Both the position numbers and the translations under genes were made by a program. Below the pieces are notes generated by a model. That model was not told where the DNA came from. It searched no databases and saw only the letters and a program-made list of their open reading frames with translations. DNA of 64,000 nt from Trichomonas vaginalis G3 (lineage: Eukaryota; Parabasalia; Trichomonadida; Trichomonadidae), in the NCBI RefSeq assembly GCF_026262505.1, contig NC_067207.1:2426252-2490251 (forward strand), in the 5' to 3' direction. Shown here piece by piece: positions 1 to 10,206 of this stretch (the first letter of the stretch is position 1; each line of letters starts with the position of its first letter).

Positions 1-2
1 TA

Positions 3-1121
3 CCACAAGGAAATCGCGAATTTCAGAGTCTTGTAGTTCCTATCCTCAAAAGACCACAATTTAATAATAATTCAATCGCAACTTACTTAAACATCACACA
101 TGATGTTCGAAATCCGAAAATATTTAACATGGAGGCACCATTCAAATTCAAAATAAACCGTGAACTTGGTGATCGATATTTATATAGTACAAATAATTAT
201 TCAGAAGCCATAATTAATCAATCAGATTCTGAATTACCAGCACGACTGATCAATCAAGCATCAGTTGTTATGACATTTGATGCATACACTGCGAGAATGT
301 GCGCAACATATACCACATACTCCATACAATGGCGGCCAAAAAGCTGCTACAAAGATTACATACACAATGGATCAGTAGTTGGAAAATACGACACCGTCAT
401 ATCTATTTGCCATCATTGGTTATATATGTATGGACACCAATACTTAGATTTTATGAGCGTTGTTTTACTGATTCCAGAACAGATACGCAATACTGCATAC
501 ATTGTCTTACCTGCAAAAATGGAAATCACTAGACAATTGATAGAATTGCTAGGTATTCCAAGAGAAAGACAAATCGAGGTACAGAATAGCGATTTTATTC
601 ATGCTAATGTATTATACTCTATAGTACCTGGCTTTTGCATTGATTCTGTTGGAGAATTATCTTTAATCGTCAGATCTTTCTTATTTAGACATTTCAATCT
701 TGTCAGTATCAAATGCAACAGATATGTCTTATACAACAGAGATAAGAAGCCAAGAATTGTCCAGAATTACCCAGAACTTTGCGAACTTGCAAATAAGACA
801 TATCCGAACTATCCATGGGAGAAGAACATTGAGCAACATGATTTGAAAGGTTCAGCTCTTTATTACGCAAGTATAAAGTTTATGTGGACAATTTCAGGAT
901 CTGTGCTTGGAAACATCGTTTACTTCCAGCCGTTCTCAATAATATGTGAAGTAACAATGAAAGAATCAAATTTGGTGTTCTTTGCAGTATCTTCTGTATA
1001 TAAAATTCATCATGTGATTCTTCATTTGCCAAATAATAAGCATTTCGACCGAAATGACATAGTAATGAATACTACTTTGTTCCTTAAGATAATGGACAAA
1101 GGTGTTAGCCTCCTCAAATGA
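3..1121 (+). CDS. GT61-like (DUF563) glycosyltransferase, 5' end outside window
   Basis: The reading frame is open from base 3 with no stop, so the gene begins before the window; the first ATG inside is at 129 but about 42 codons precede it. The visible part is about 372 residues. The segment around HHWLYMYGHQYLDF, the IPRERQI stretch, a run of charged residues near DKKPRIVQNYPEL, and the GSVLGNIVYFQPFS block resemble DUF563/GT61 proteins, the group that includes EGF-domain O-GlcNAc and plant xylosyltransferases. Trichomonads carry many such genes. Proteins of this family are usually Golgi or ER type II membrane enzymes; any N-terminal anchor would lie upstream of the window. Donor and acceptor cannot be told. 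Family call by pattern only; moderately sure. Confidence 0.6.
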   Translation, partial: PQGNREFQSLVVPILKRPQFNNNSIATYLNITHDVRNPKIFNMEAPFKFKINRELGDRYLYSTNNYSEAIINQSDSELPARLINQASVVMTFDAYTARMCATYTTYSIQWRPKSCYKDYIHNGSVVGKYDTVISICHHWLYMYGHQYLDFMSVVLLIPEQIRNTAYIVLPAKMEITRQLIELLGIPRERQIEVQNSDFIHANVLYSIVPGFCIDSVGELSLIVRSFLFRHFNLVSIKCNRYVLYNRDKKPRIVQNYPELCELANKTYPNYPWEKNIEQHDLKGSALYYASIKFMWTISGSVLGNIVYFQPFSIICEVTMKESNLVFFAVSSVYKIHHVILHLPNNKHFDRNDIVMNTTLFLKIMDKGVSLLK

Positions 1122-1223
1122 TTTTATTTCCGAATTATTTTTATTATAAATTTTTAATCATATATGGCTTGTATTTTATCAGTAAAAAGCTATTGTTTAC
1201 TATAATCTTTCCAGTATTTCTGA

Positions 1224-1228
1224 TCATT
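1224..1228 (+). promoter_or_regulatory. Candidate initiator (Inr) TCATT
   Basis: TCATT fits the trichomonad initiator TCAYW, in which transcription starts at the A. That A (1226) lies 20 bases before the ATG at 1246, the usual short 5' leader distance. In AT-rich DNA such a pentamer is common, so this is a weak call. Confidence 0.3.
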
Positions 1229-1245
1229 CTGCTCAGTTATTTTCA

Positions 1246-3252
1246 ATGACTTCCGACGACAATTCAGATCTCGAAAACTTGAAGAGAGAATTACAGTCGT
1301 CGTTAAATGCATTGAAGCAACAGGAACAGACATTAGCATTCATTGATTCAAATGAAGCAGAAAAGCAAGAAATCGAAAATCAATTTCATTCTGAGCTTGA
1401 AACAGCTCTTTCTTCATTAGAAAACATTCCTGCCTTATTTAATCAAGCAACCAATCAAATTAATAATATTTATCAAATTGCTCAAACGCTTTCATTTCAA
1501 ATTAACTTAGTAGACCAAGCATTTTCAAGATGCAGTGCTGCTGCTGAATACGTTAAGATATTTGCAGATCTCAAAGAATGCTTAGGTTCAATAGAATCAG
1601 CTTTAAGTCAAAATAATGTTTCTCTTTGCTGCAATTACATTTCAAGACTCGTTAAAATACCATCAAATCTATTAGAGAACGATGACATCCAAAAAATCGA
1701 TAATTACAAGAAACAAACTCTCGATTTATTACGAAATTCACTTAAAAACGATTCAGATCCTCAACAGATCTTCAAATATTTCCAAGATTGTGACGCATCA
1801 TTGGAGGGTATAGAAAGCCTCAGTTATTACCAATTCAGAAAAATTTTGGAAAAAATACAACCGGATTACATGAAAATTGTTCAACTTCCGAAATCAAGTA
1901 CACAAACAGGTAACCAACACATTGATGTTTTTGTATCATATTTAGATTCAATTTCAACATCGATAAAAGAAGTTACTCCAATAATTCAAGATTACGGCCA
2001 AATAGCAGTATTTATTCGAATGATACTAAAACAAAGCGATGACAGAGCGAAAAAGATTCTAGAATCTTATTCTGATTATCGTTCTGTTTCTGACCTTTGT
2101 AATGAAAAAATAACAGGTGATGCACAATCACTAAACCAAGTATGTGATGAAATTTCAGTTTTGTCCCAACAATACTTCCTTTTCCAGAAATTTTTGAAAC
2201 ATTTAATAAAACCAGGCTTAAACGATCAATTTTTCAAAGATTACTGCAAATCAATTGCTCCAGGTGAATTAACAGAGTCACAGACAGGTCTTCCAATGAA
2301 ATTAGATGCTAAAAACACAATTATGGAATTATTATCAAATTATTTCATTTTAACTCGAAAATTCTTCATCGATGTCATCGAAAACAAGCTGATTGCCTCA
2401 CTTTCGGAGCTCAAAGATAACAATAAAGTTACAGAAACTGTAGGAGATATCTTTTTCTTTTTCTTGGACATTTTGGCAAGAACTATCAAGACAAACTCCG
2501 CAAATATCACAGTTACTATCTTAAATATCATTACAGAGCATATAGAACAAGTTTGTGATAAAATACCAAAATTAGATTTAATTTTAAAGATAAACTTTAT
2601 AGATATTACTGTTGCCCACCTCACAAAGCTCACAGAAATGGTCGAAGGAGCTTTCAAACATTTTACAGGAGATGATCTTTCAGTTTTAAGCAGTACTTTG
2701 AATGTTCTTCGAAGAAAATCAGAACAACTCAATGCAGAACAAGAAAGAAACTTCAATGAGTTCATGGCGAAGCTTTCTGATAACGTTAGAGACTTATTAT
2801 ACAAATTCAGAGGAAATTGGACAAACGAAACAGTTGCAGAGATCACAATTACACTTGAAACAGAACTTGAATCATCTTTCTCAGAAAAATTCGATACAAA
2901 TATTCTTATTTATAAGAAATCTTTGAATCGTTCAGCATATAACAAATTAATTGCAAAAATTTCAGATCAAGTAGCAATTAATTTCTTAGAAATCATCAAA
3001 ACAAAGGAATTCGATCATCGTGGATCGATTTTATTGGATAGAATTGTTAGATTTTTGGCAAGTGAGCTAAAGGAGTCAAGCTTCGAACGCTTAAAGCAGA
3101 TTGCTCTTATCCTTACAAGAGAATCACCAGAAGAAGTAGTAAGCACATGGAATAATGCAGATTTTGAACGAAAATTGAAGAAAGAAGAAGTAATCAAATT
3201 CGCTCAAAGTAAGATGGAGTGGAAAGATGAAAAGTTTGCTGATTTGTCTTAA
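1246..3252 (+). CDS. COG4-like subunit of the conserved oligomeric Golgi complex
   Basis: A 668-residue soluble protein, N-terminally coiled coil (about residues 5-60) and alpha-helical throughout. The block about residues 75-135 (NLVDQAFSRC... then a KECLGSIESALSQNNVSLC segment) lines up by eye with the COG4 region in which repeated leucine heptads precede the D-x-K-x-C-x-x-x-x-x-x-A-L pattern. The later PQQIFKYFQDC and the YGQIAVFIRMILKQSDDRAKKIL segments match the COG4 order PQVERFFK ... [21 protein letters not shown]. COG4 is a lobe-A subunit of the vesicle tether that acts in retrograde transport within the Golgi. Length is a little below animal COG4 (about 785). The start is the first ATG, with an Inr-like TCATT 20 bases upstream. 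The stop TAA is followed by AA, giving a TAAA that could serve as poly(A) signal. Other CATCHR tether subunits are the main alternative. Confidence 0.65.
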   Translation: MTSDDNSDLENLKRELQSSLNALKQQEQTLAFIDSNEAEKQEIENQFHSELETALSSLENIPALFNQATNQINNIYQIAQTLSFQINLVDQAFSRCSAAAEYVKIFADLKECLGSIESALSQNNVSLCCNYISRLVKIPSNLLENDDIQKIDNYKKQTLDLLRNSLKNDSDPQQIFKYFQDCDASLEGIESLSYYQFRKILEKIQPDYMKIVQLPKSSTQTGNQHIDVFVSYLDSISTSIKEVTPIIQDYGQIAVFIRMILKQSDDRAKKILESYSDYRSVSDLCNEKITGDAQSLNQVCDEISVLSQQYFLFQKFLKHLIKPGLNDQFFKDYCKSIAPGELTESQTGLPMKLDAKNTIMELLSNYFILTRKFFIDVIENKLIASLSELKDNNKVTETVGDIFFFFLDILARTIKTNSANITVTILNIITEHIEQVCDKIPKLDLILKINFIDITVAHLTKLTEMVEGAFKHFTGDDLSVLSSTLNVLRRKSEQLNAEQERNFNEFMAKLSDNVRDLLYKFRGNWTNETVAEITITLETELESSFSEKFDTNILIYKKSLNRSAYNKLIAKISDQVAINFLEIIKTKEFDHRGSILLDRIVRFLASELKESSFERLKQIALILTRESPEEVVSTWNNADFERKLKKEEVIKFAQSKMEWKDEKFADLS

Positions 3253-3663
3253 AATTAGACTAAAATGTTAAATAATACTATTGTAAAATAATTATTTTTT
3301 TCTAATTTTTCTGGAAAATGCTTTTAAGATAGCATTGAAATACTACTTTTGTTGTAAGGAAAATGTTCTGATTGATTATTCTGCTGATTAAAAAACATTG
3401 ATGTCCGATATCGAAATCAACTTCATTAAAAAATAAAAATTTGGAAATAACATATAGTAACATTGAATATCTATACTGATACAAATCTATTAAGCCTATG
3501 AAATGCTGCTAAAAACCAGAATCAAAATTGTCATTTTAATTCATCCACTTTAAAATGATGGATTTTCAAGTAAAAACAAACGAACTGGTTATGAAAAAGG
3601 TAGTAGATTTATGAAATAGACCAAATTTGATCGTTTTACTAAAGTCAAATTCAAATTGAGGTT
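3253..3663. other. Convergent intergenic spacer
   Basis: AT-rich spacer of 411 bases between the 3' ends of the COG4-like gene and the BAR-like gene. I see no gene, RNA or clear repeat in it. Confidence 0.5.
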
Positions 3664-4368
3664 TTAATCAACTTGGTACTCCTCCCACTGCTTGAGTCTT
3701 TCCTCGAGCTTTGGAATGGAAGGATCGTTGATTGTAGAGAATTTCTGTCCGGCGTTATAAATTGCTTCACCGATGTTATAGTATTGTCCAGCAACTTCCT
3801 TCTCGGCAGCAATAACCTTCTTCATCTGAGAAACCCAATCGTCAACGAAATCGACGGCGTGCTTCTTCTGGGAAGCATCGTAATCTGAGTGCATCTTGTT
3901 GGCTGTTTCTGTTAATGTATCAGCTTTCTGTCTGGCAGCCTGCTGAATATTTTCTTGCTTAGCGATCTCAGCCTGGTTTCCCTTTGAATTTGCGTTTGCA
4001 AGCTTAGCCTCTTCCTTAGAAGCTGTTTCACGGGCCTTTCTGGCTTCTTCCTCCTTAGCGTTCATCTTGTTGTATTCAGCAAGAAGGGTTTCTTGTCTTT
4101 GCTTTAAGCTGGCAAATGCTGTTTGGCAATCTGTCTTAACAGAGAAGTCCTGTTTGAGTGAGTTGATAAGATCTGTTGAAACCTTTCCGATTGTTTCATA
4201 AGATTCTTGAAGATCCTGTGGTTGCTTCTTGTAGTAGACATTATAGCATTCTCCGTAGCCGTTTGTGTAGCCATCGATCATTTTAACTTCGTCGCCACGG
4301 AGCTTGTCGCTCTTGTCAATCATATCATGATACTCTGGGAACTGTCTGACCTTGTTTAAGATACTCAT
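3664..4368 (-). CDS. BAR-like coiled-coil protein
   Basis: A 234-residue protein. The frame stays open upstream to 4464, but the ATG at 4368 (MSILNKVRQFPEYHDMIDKS) is preferred: upstream codons look non-coding and the sequence composition changes there. Residues about 1-75 are compact and helical. Residues about 75-175 form a long Lys/Glu/Ala/Gln-rich coiled coil (KARETASKEEAKLANANSKG region). Residues 180-234 hold a further helix with VDDWVSQMKKVIAAEK and YYNIGEAIYNAGQKF. This three-helix layout is that of BAR or F-BAR membrane-bending proteins, such as sorting-nexin or amphiphysin types. No SH3 or PX domain is seen. Codons are richer in G and C at third positions than in neighbours, which suggests high expression. 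A TAAAAGTGAC box lies about 20-30 bases before the ATG, as in two other genes here. The MULE-like element at 4483 begins only 115 bases upstream. Confidence 0.5.
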   Translation of the reverse strand: MSILNKVRQFPEYHDMIDKSDKLRGDEVKMIDGYTNGYGECYNVYYKKQPQDLQESYETIGKVSTDLINSLKQDFSVKTDCQTAFASLKQRQETLLAEYNKMNAKEEEARKARETASKEEAKLANANSKGNQAEIAKQENIQQAARQKADTLTETANKMHSDYDASQKKHAVDFVDDWVSQMKKVIAAEKEVAGQYYNIGEAIYNAGQKFSTINDPSIPKLEERLKQWEEYQVD

Positions 4369-4473
4369 TGGCAGATATCTGACGATAGTCACTTTTACTT
4401 CACCTAAACCTCTTTTTTTTGAGATTGCCAAAATCAGAAATGCTCTTTCCGTAATGCTAATCACTTATTACAT

Positions 4474-4482
4474 AGTGACAGT
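4474..4482. repeat. 9-bp target site duplication, left copy
   Basis: AGTGACAGT, repeated at 5971-5979 on the far side of the 1,488-bp element. Confidence 0.55.
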
Positions 4483-5970
4483 AAGGATGTCAATTTGGAA
4501 GAAAAGTGAGAAAATTCCTAAAATGCTAAAAATGAATTTTCCAAACGTACTTTTTTATCTCATTTTTTTGATTTTGAAAAAAATTTGGAGAGAAGAACTC
4601 TTCGTTTTTGAATTTTGTCACGATGGTTTTAAAGTATATTAGACACATGTATTGATATTACTATTTTTGTATATTTTGAGAGAAAATCCCTAAAAAGTGA
4701 GAAAATCTGAGACGGTTTGAGAAAATATATAAACTATTGAAAATTTGAATTAAACTTCTAATTTGGAAAAAAGAAATTTGGAAAGAAGAAAATTCAAAAA
4801 TCGAGATTTAGACTCAGTATCAAATGGAGAACAAAATGTTTCTTCATATGAAGGAAAAAAATTTTCTTGAGAAGAAATAGAGTTTTTAAAATTTTATTGT
4901 ATGTAATAAAATAAACAAATATTAAAATTATTTTTTGATAACAAGAAAATTCCCAACAGAAAATATTTGAGACAAAGAAAAAAAGAAAATTGAAAAATAT
5001 TACTCTCCTTTACATTTCTTGAGATTTTCAATTTATTTTTATAAAATTGACAATTTTATACGTTTAGATGAAAATAAGTGATTTTGCTTGAAATAAAAAT
5101 TATTGTTTGTTTACAGCTATCAAATAGATTTTTGCTATTTTGATTAAAATTTGTTAATCAAATTAATAATTTTTTTCTAAATATCTTAAATATCTGGATC
5201 ACTCACTGATACGATGAATTAAACGATAAAAATAATACAAACTCAACTAAGTTTCCTGTCTTTCAACCAAAAAATATTATGCAATTTAAATTAAATTGTT
5301 TATTCAAATATAAAACAAAGATGAAATAATTACAGTTATCATAAACTTTATGAATAACTCTGTAATTGGTTCAGATTTTCGTAAAAATATTTTTATTAAA
5401 ATCGATAAGAATATGTTTACCTACTATCATCACATATCTATAAACAAGAGTAGAGTGATTTTTATCATCGAAACTTTTTAAAAGCTGCAAGCTGGAAGTA
5501 AAAATCTTGTTTTTTTTTCTGAGTTAGTTGTAGAACTATTGATTCCCGCGTTATCATTGTGATGTAGAAGGATGTCAATGTACTGACTGAAGGATATGAA
5601 GTGAATTGAATTTCATTGAATTTCAATTTGATCAAATTTGTTGAAATTATATGAATGTGTCAACATCTGTATCACTCTCCTTCACTTCTTCCCTATTTTT
5701 TCGAGAACGAAGCTAGCTCAGCTTTCGCTGAGCGAATTGACACTTTTGATGCCCTAAACGTACATACTCTCAAATTTATCGAAAAAAATAATACTACCTA
5801 AACTCGTATATTCTTATTTTAAATATGATATTATCCTTAGATTCCACACTAGAATATATTTAAATCAACTTTTAAAAAAATTCGAATCCTGCGCGTCTCA
5901 CTTTTTAAATTTTCCAAATGGAAAATTATATTCTCCTAAAACGAAAACAATTTTCCGAATTGACATCCTT
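4483..5970. mobile_element. Non-autonomous MULE-like DNA transposon, 1,488 bp
   Basis: The left end reads AAGGATGTCAATTTGGAA and the reverse complement of the right end reads AAGGATGTCAATTCGGAA: 17 of 18 bases match. A 9-bp direct duplication AGTGACAGT flanks both ends exactly. Terminal inverted repeats with 9-11-bp duplications are the mark of Mutator-like elements, which are known in Trichomonas. There is no transposase and no convincing coding frame inside, so it would have moved with proteins made elsewhere. Another copy of the AAGGATGTCAAT motif lies near 5568. A perfect hairpin sits at 5716-5733. The family assignment rests only on ends and duplication length. Confidence 0.55.
5716..5733. 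repeat. GC-rich hairpin inside the 1.5-kb element
   Basis: GCTCAGC, loop TTTC, GCTGAGC: a perfect 7-bp stem with a four-base loop in otherwise AT-rich DNA. It may be a structural signal of the element; no function is shown. Confidence 0.5.
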
Positions 5971-6733
5971 AGTGACAGTTATAGAAATAGATAAATTTCG
6001 TTATTTTATTTGTTTTCCAAAATTACGCATTTCTTTCCTTTTCATTCTATTCAGATTTATTATCCAAAACATGCTAGTAAGGAGGTTAGAATGGGCATTA
6101 GGAGTTGTTCACAATACATTCATATTGAATTCATCAATTTTTTTATGATCCTTAATTATATCTACATTTCAGATTACAAATCAACATCCTACAGCATTTT
6201 CTAACGTAATAGCATCTAATTCCCTACAAATTATTGAACAACATCAATATAACAATTATTAAATATATTTTTGATATAAAATTTTTGAATCTTTTGATAC
6301 TATTTTTAAAAATTTGCTTGTGAAAAGTGAGTATTAAGCTTTTAACATCGACTGTTTGCGATAACACAAATATTCTTTGATGTTGTGGATATAAATCTAT
6401 TTTTGTAACACTATATTCCACAAAAAACCATAAATCTTCAAAAAGTCAATTTTTTTATGTTAGTATAGTTTGAATTTAATTTCTGATTATGAAAGTATAT
6501 ATTTATCATTATTTCTTTGATTGAAGATGACTTTATTCTTCTTTAGATATATATTCACCAACTCTTGAGATTATACCTTTGTAAGTCAGAATACTAAATT
6601 TAATCAACTAGTATTTCCCGCAAGTTAAGGGAGAATTTCCGAAATGATGCTAGTCCAGACCCCTTTGGGTTCTCATGGAAAATTGTATCCATTTTCTTGT
6701 GTAATTTTTTTTGGCATCATAACATAAACAATT
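5971..6733. other. Intergenic spacer
   Basis: It starts with the right copy of the 9-bp duplication (5971-5979). The rest is AT-rich spacer leading to the 3' end of the first ankyrin gene. No gene or RNA recognised. Confidence 0.45.
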
Positions 6734-8263
6734 TCAATTTACTTTTCCATTAATATTTGCGCCATGAGAAATGAGAAATTCTGTTATTTCTTTCCAATTA
6801 TTACATGCTGCATAATTAAGAGTGGTTTTTCCAGTATTATCTTTTTCATTAATATTTGCGCCGTGTGAAATGAGATGTTCGACTATTTCTTTACAATTAT
6901 GTAGCGCTGCATAATGAAGAGCGGTTTTTCCAGTATTATCTTTTTCATTAATATTTGCACCATGCAAAATGAGATGTTCGGCTATTTCTTTGCATTTATT
7001 TTTTGCTGCATAATGAAGAGCGGTCTTCTTAGTGTTATCTTTTTCATTAATATTTGCACCATGCGAAATAAAAAATTTGGCTATTTCTTTATTATTTCTT
7101 GCTACTGCATAATGAAGAATGGTGCTTCCACATATATCTTTTTCATTAATATTTGTGCCATTTGGAACGAGAAGTTCCGCTGTGTGAATACTATTATTAA
7201 ATGCGGCATAATGAAGAGCCGTAAATTGACATTTATCTTTTTCATTGACATTTGCACCATGCGAAATAAGAAATTCAGCTGCATTTTTCTTATTAACTTC
7301 GGCTGCATAATGAAGAGCGGTTTTTCCTTCTCCATCTTTTGCATTAACGTTTGCACCATGTGAAAGGAAATATTCACACAGTAATGGAATATCAAATAAC
7401 GATGAATAAACAAAACATTTGTTGATATCGTTAGTTTGATCGAAATAAACTAAAAATGATTCAAGATTATTATACAAACCACATCTTAATAAATTAATCT
7501 CCATATTGTACTCATTCATTAAGAAAGTAACAAAATCAATGTTGTGAGAAGCAATTGCATATTCCATGCACAATATATTTGGTCTTTTGTATTTCATGCA
7601 TTCACTCATGATCTCTGCATTTCCTCATAAAAATGAAAATATCAGACATGTTTCAGTTATTTCTGAATTAAATTTTGTTCTTAATAACTTGAAACAGTCT
7701 ACAGCTCCATGATAACAACATAATTCAAGTAATGAATACCCTGGCATGGAACCCAACGGATAATTTATGCAGCATAGTATTTGATTTTTATTAAATTCTT
7801 CACTTTCAGTGAATGTGATGAATTTTTCTTTGTCATTATACATAATCGCTCTGTAAATTGTATTTTCTGAATGAATATCGTAATATGCGATATTAATTTT
7901 TTCATAATCATCAGATTTGTCTAATTTAATTCCATATTCTTTATAAAAGATGAATTTTGATATATGTCTAATACCGTGGATATATTTGACATGATAATAA
8001 TCATATATGAGTTTGGCAAGAGTTAAATATGACTTTGTATAACAATTATTATAATGAATCATATATAAAATATCTTTGATTATATTTTGAGGAAGGTATT
8101 TCTTTGAATCAATCAATTCTGTTTTGATCATTTTGTAAATTGAGTTTAATTCTCCTTCATTTTCAGTTTTTAACTGATACAGCACATTATATGAATCGAT
8201 GTAGTATTTATAGGTACTTCGCAATTCACTATATTTATTTGGATTAGTGTCTTGATTAGACAT
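6734..8263 (-). pseudogene. Ankyrin-repeat protein (trichomonad DUF3447 family) with one in-frame TGA
   Basis: Starts at the ATG at 8263 (MSNQDTNPNKYSEL). Residues 1-212 form the helical N-terminal region of the family, ending in SLLELCCYHGAVDCFKLL and FSFL. A TGA at 7625-7627 follows, and the same frame continues as GNAEIMSECMKYKRPN, then CMEYAIASHNIDFVTFLMNEY. About six ankyrin repeats of 33 residues (TALHYAA...ISHGANINEKD, 99-bp DNA period) run to the stop near 6734. In relatives the stop position is a glycine (FSFLGGNPEIM), so a single GGA to TGA change explains it. There is no frameshift. Two shorter products, 7625-8263 and 6734-7609 (from the ATG at 7609), could be made separately. These proteins usually act as interaction scaffolds; partners are unknown. 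Confidence 0.75.
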
Positions 8264-8695
8264 GAAAAAATTTATTCAAGTAGTTTACAACTATTCAATT
8301 TTTAACGCTTTAAGATACTTTTTTCCATATTATAGAATTGATATTTTTATACATAAACGGAAATACTGCATACAACAATCATACTCTATCTTTTCACTAT
8401 CTCAAAGGATGCTATTTCTATAATATTACTAAAACTCGTAGATATACCAGGTTCCTTATGTCATACATGAACAAAAAGTCTATGTAATGATTCCTAAATT
8501 ATCATTGCTTAGCTTGATATTTAAAAACATTGGATAATCTCGAGATGTTTAGATCTTGATGACGATATGATGCGGACCCCAAAATTTTCACACTTTTATA
8601 ATTTTTTTTTGCTCTTCAAATTAAATCAAATTATTAGTCATCAATGTATGTTTGTTTATTACAAACTTGTTTATGGTCTCCAAAAAAAAAAAGAA
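8264..8695. other. Divergent spacer between ankyrin and SLC35 genes
   Basis: AT-rich, holding promoters for both directions. The transporter frame is open from an ATG at 8567 and has another ATG at 8648, but the translated upstream part looks non-coding. A TCACA Inr-like pentamer lies near 8588. Confidence 0.4.
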
Positions 8696-9781
8696 ATGGC
8701 TGGGTTTGTTGGTGGAATTCCATTTTTAATTATTGGATCAATGATTACGTCTACAGTCTTAATTTTGCTCAACAAATACCTTATGGCCTATTATCAGTTT
8801 GATTTTCCAATTGCTTTAACAACATTCCATTTTGCATGCACTTATTCAGTTTTAGAAATATTATGTAGATTCAGGTTCTTCGAACGTGCTGAAAACTATC
8901 CTTCAAAATTAGGTTTAATCACTGCATGCGAATGTGTATGCGGACGTTTATTCATGAATATTTCACTTAAATTAAACTCCGTTGGCTTTTACCAACTTTC
9001 AAAGCTCCTTTGCATTCCAGGAATGGTCCTTGCAAACTTGATTTTATTCAAGAAGAAAACATCTCCAAGAACATGCATAACCCTTATTATATTACTTATT
9101 GGTGTCGCATTGTTTACAGTCAGTGAAGTTTATTTCTCAGTTTCAGGCGCTATTGTCGCTCTTATCGCCATTTTCTTCAATGTTATTTTCCAAGTTCATA
9201 CAAATTATATTTATAATCAATATCATGTTGGTGGTCCAGCATACCAACTTGCAACCTCCGGTTACATGTTCTTCTACGGAATAATCGCCACAATGTTAGA
9301 AGAAGGTCGTTATCCACATTCAGTCTTCGAATACGTTTGGTCAGTACCAGAACTTGTTCTTGCTTTCCTTACAGGCATGGTCGCTGTTTGGTCAAACGTA
9401 TTTGGCATTTCATTAATTGGAAAATGCTCAGCCATCACATTCCAAGTCGTAGGACACGCAAAGACAATATTAATATTCGTTTTCGGCTTGATTTTCATTG
9501 ATGACTTCAAGCACGAGCCAATAAGATATAAAATCAGAAAAATTGTTGGTGTTTCACTCGGTATGGTCGGAACCATCTTATACTCTGTCTGCAAAATGCA
9601 GGAGAAGGCTGATCAGGCCAAGAAAGAGAATAAAGATGAATTAGATCAAAAATACGAGGAAAATAATAGTCTTAATATGAATGAAAATGTTAATGACCCA
9701 GAATTACAACCAACAGATAATATCAGCACACTATATGCATTCAAGGCAGTTCCAGAAGAACCGGCTCCAGAAACTGCTTAA
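8696..9781 (+). CDS. SLC35/TPT-type nucleotide-sugar or phosphate-sugar transporter
   Basis: A 361-residue protein with about ten membrane helices, the normal size for the drug/metabolite transporter superfamily. The start MAGFVGGIPFLIIGS is preferred over the in-frame ATG at 8567: the extra 43 codons end in a Lys-rich run and lack family similarity. Family signs are LLNKYLMAYYQFDFPIALTTFHF in helix 1-2, YQLSKLLCIPGMVLAN in helix 4, FNVIFQVHTNYIYNQYHV, and CSAITFQVVGHAKTILIFVFGLIFI near helix 9, which closely follows SLC35E3-like proteins (S-x-V-T-Y-N-x-x-G-H-x-K). A charged cytosolic tail follows from about residue 305. It would carry activated sugars or phosphorylated compounds into the Golgi or ER. 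The substrate cannot be read from sequence. It fits the glycosylation genes nearby. Confidence 0.8.
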   Translation: MAGFVGGIPFLIIGSMITSTVLILLNKYLMAYYQFDFPIALTTFHFACTYSVLEILCRFRFFERAENYPSKLGLITACECVCGRLFMNISLKLNSVGFYQLSKLLCIPGMVLANLILFKKKTSPRTCITLIILLIGVALFTVSEVYFSVSGAIVALIAIFFNVIFQVHTNYIYNQYHVGGPAYQLATSGYMFFYGIIATMLEEGRYPHSVFEYVWSVPELVLAFLTGMVAVWSNVFGISLIGKCSAITFQVVGHAKTILIFVFGLIFIDDFKHEPIRYKIRKIVGVSLGMVGTILYSVCKMQEKADQAKKENKDELDQKYEENNSLNMNENVNDPELQPTDNISTLYAFKAVPEEPAPETA

Positions 9782-10206
9782 TTTTTGATTTTATAAAAAT
9801 TTCATGACTTTTAAAAGATACATTTATATTTTTTATTATCTATTTATTCTTTTTTAATCCTATTTATCGATCCAAGTTAGTTTTGGCCAAAATTTCAATA
9901 ATTTGAAAATTCCTATAGGTAAAATCAGTTCACAACAGGACCCAATGAAGTACTAGAATAGGTACTTCATTATGTGTTTTGTTTCCAATAAACAAAAGCA
10001 TTTTTAATGTAATTTTAAGTAATTTCTAGATTTCATATTGTAAAATTAAGTTTATTAAAAAAGCTAACGTAATATATATCGTTTCTAGAGGGATTATCTA
10101 TGATTATTCATATTAATAATATGAAGAAAAAATAATCTAGAAATATATAAAAGATTAAGTACAAAAATACATCATTTAACAAATACAGCAAATATATTAG
10201 ATGTGG
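9782..10206. other. Convergent spacer with small hairpins
   Basis: AT-rich, between two 3' ends. It holds a perfect hairpin at 9945-9970 (ATGAAGTAC, 8-base loop, GTACTTCAT) and an imperfect inverted repeat around TTTCTAGA at about 10081-10145. No gene seen. Confidence 0.4.

Noticed and set aside
5881-5900. TTCGAATCC, like a tRNA T-loop
   Set aside because: The five bases before it are A runs that cannot pair with CCTGC, and no acceptor or anticodon stem is found.
8567-8695. N-terminal extension of the SLC35-type transporter from ATG 8567
   Set aside because: The 43 extra codons contain T and A runs ending in polylysine, and family members start at about MAGFVGG.
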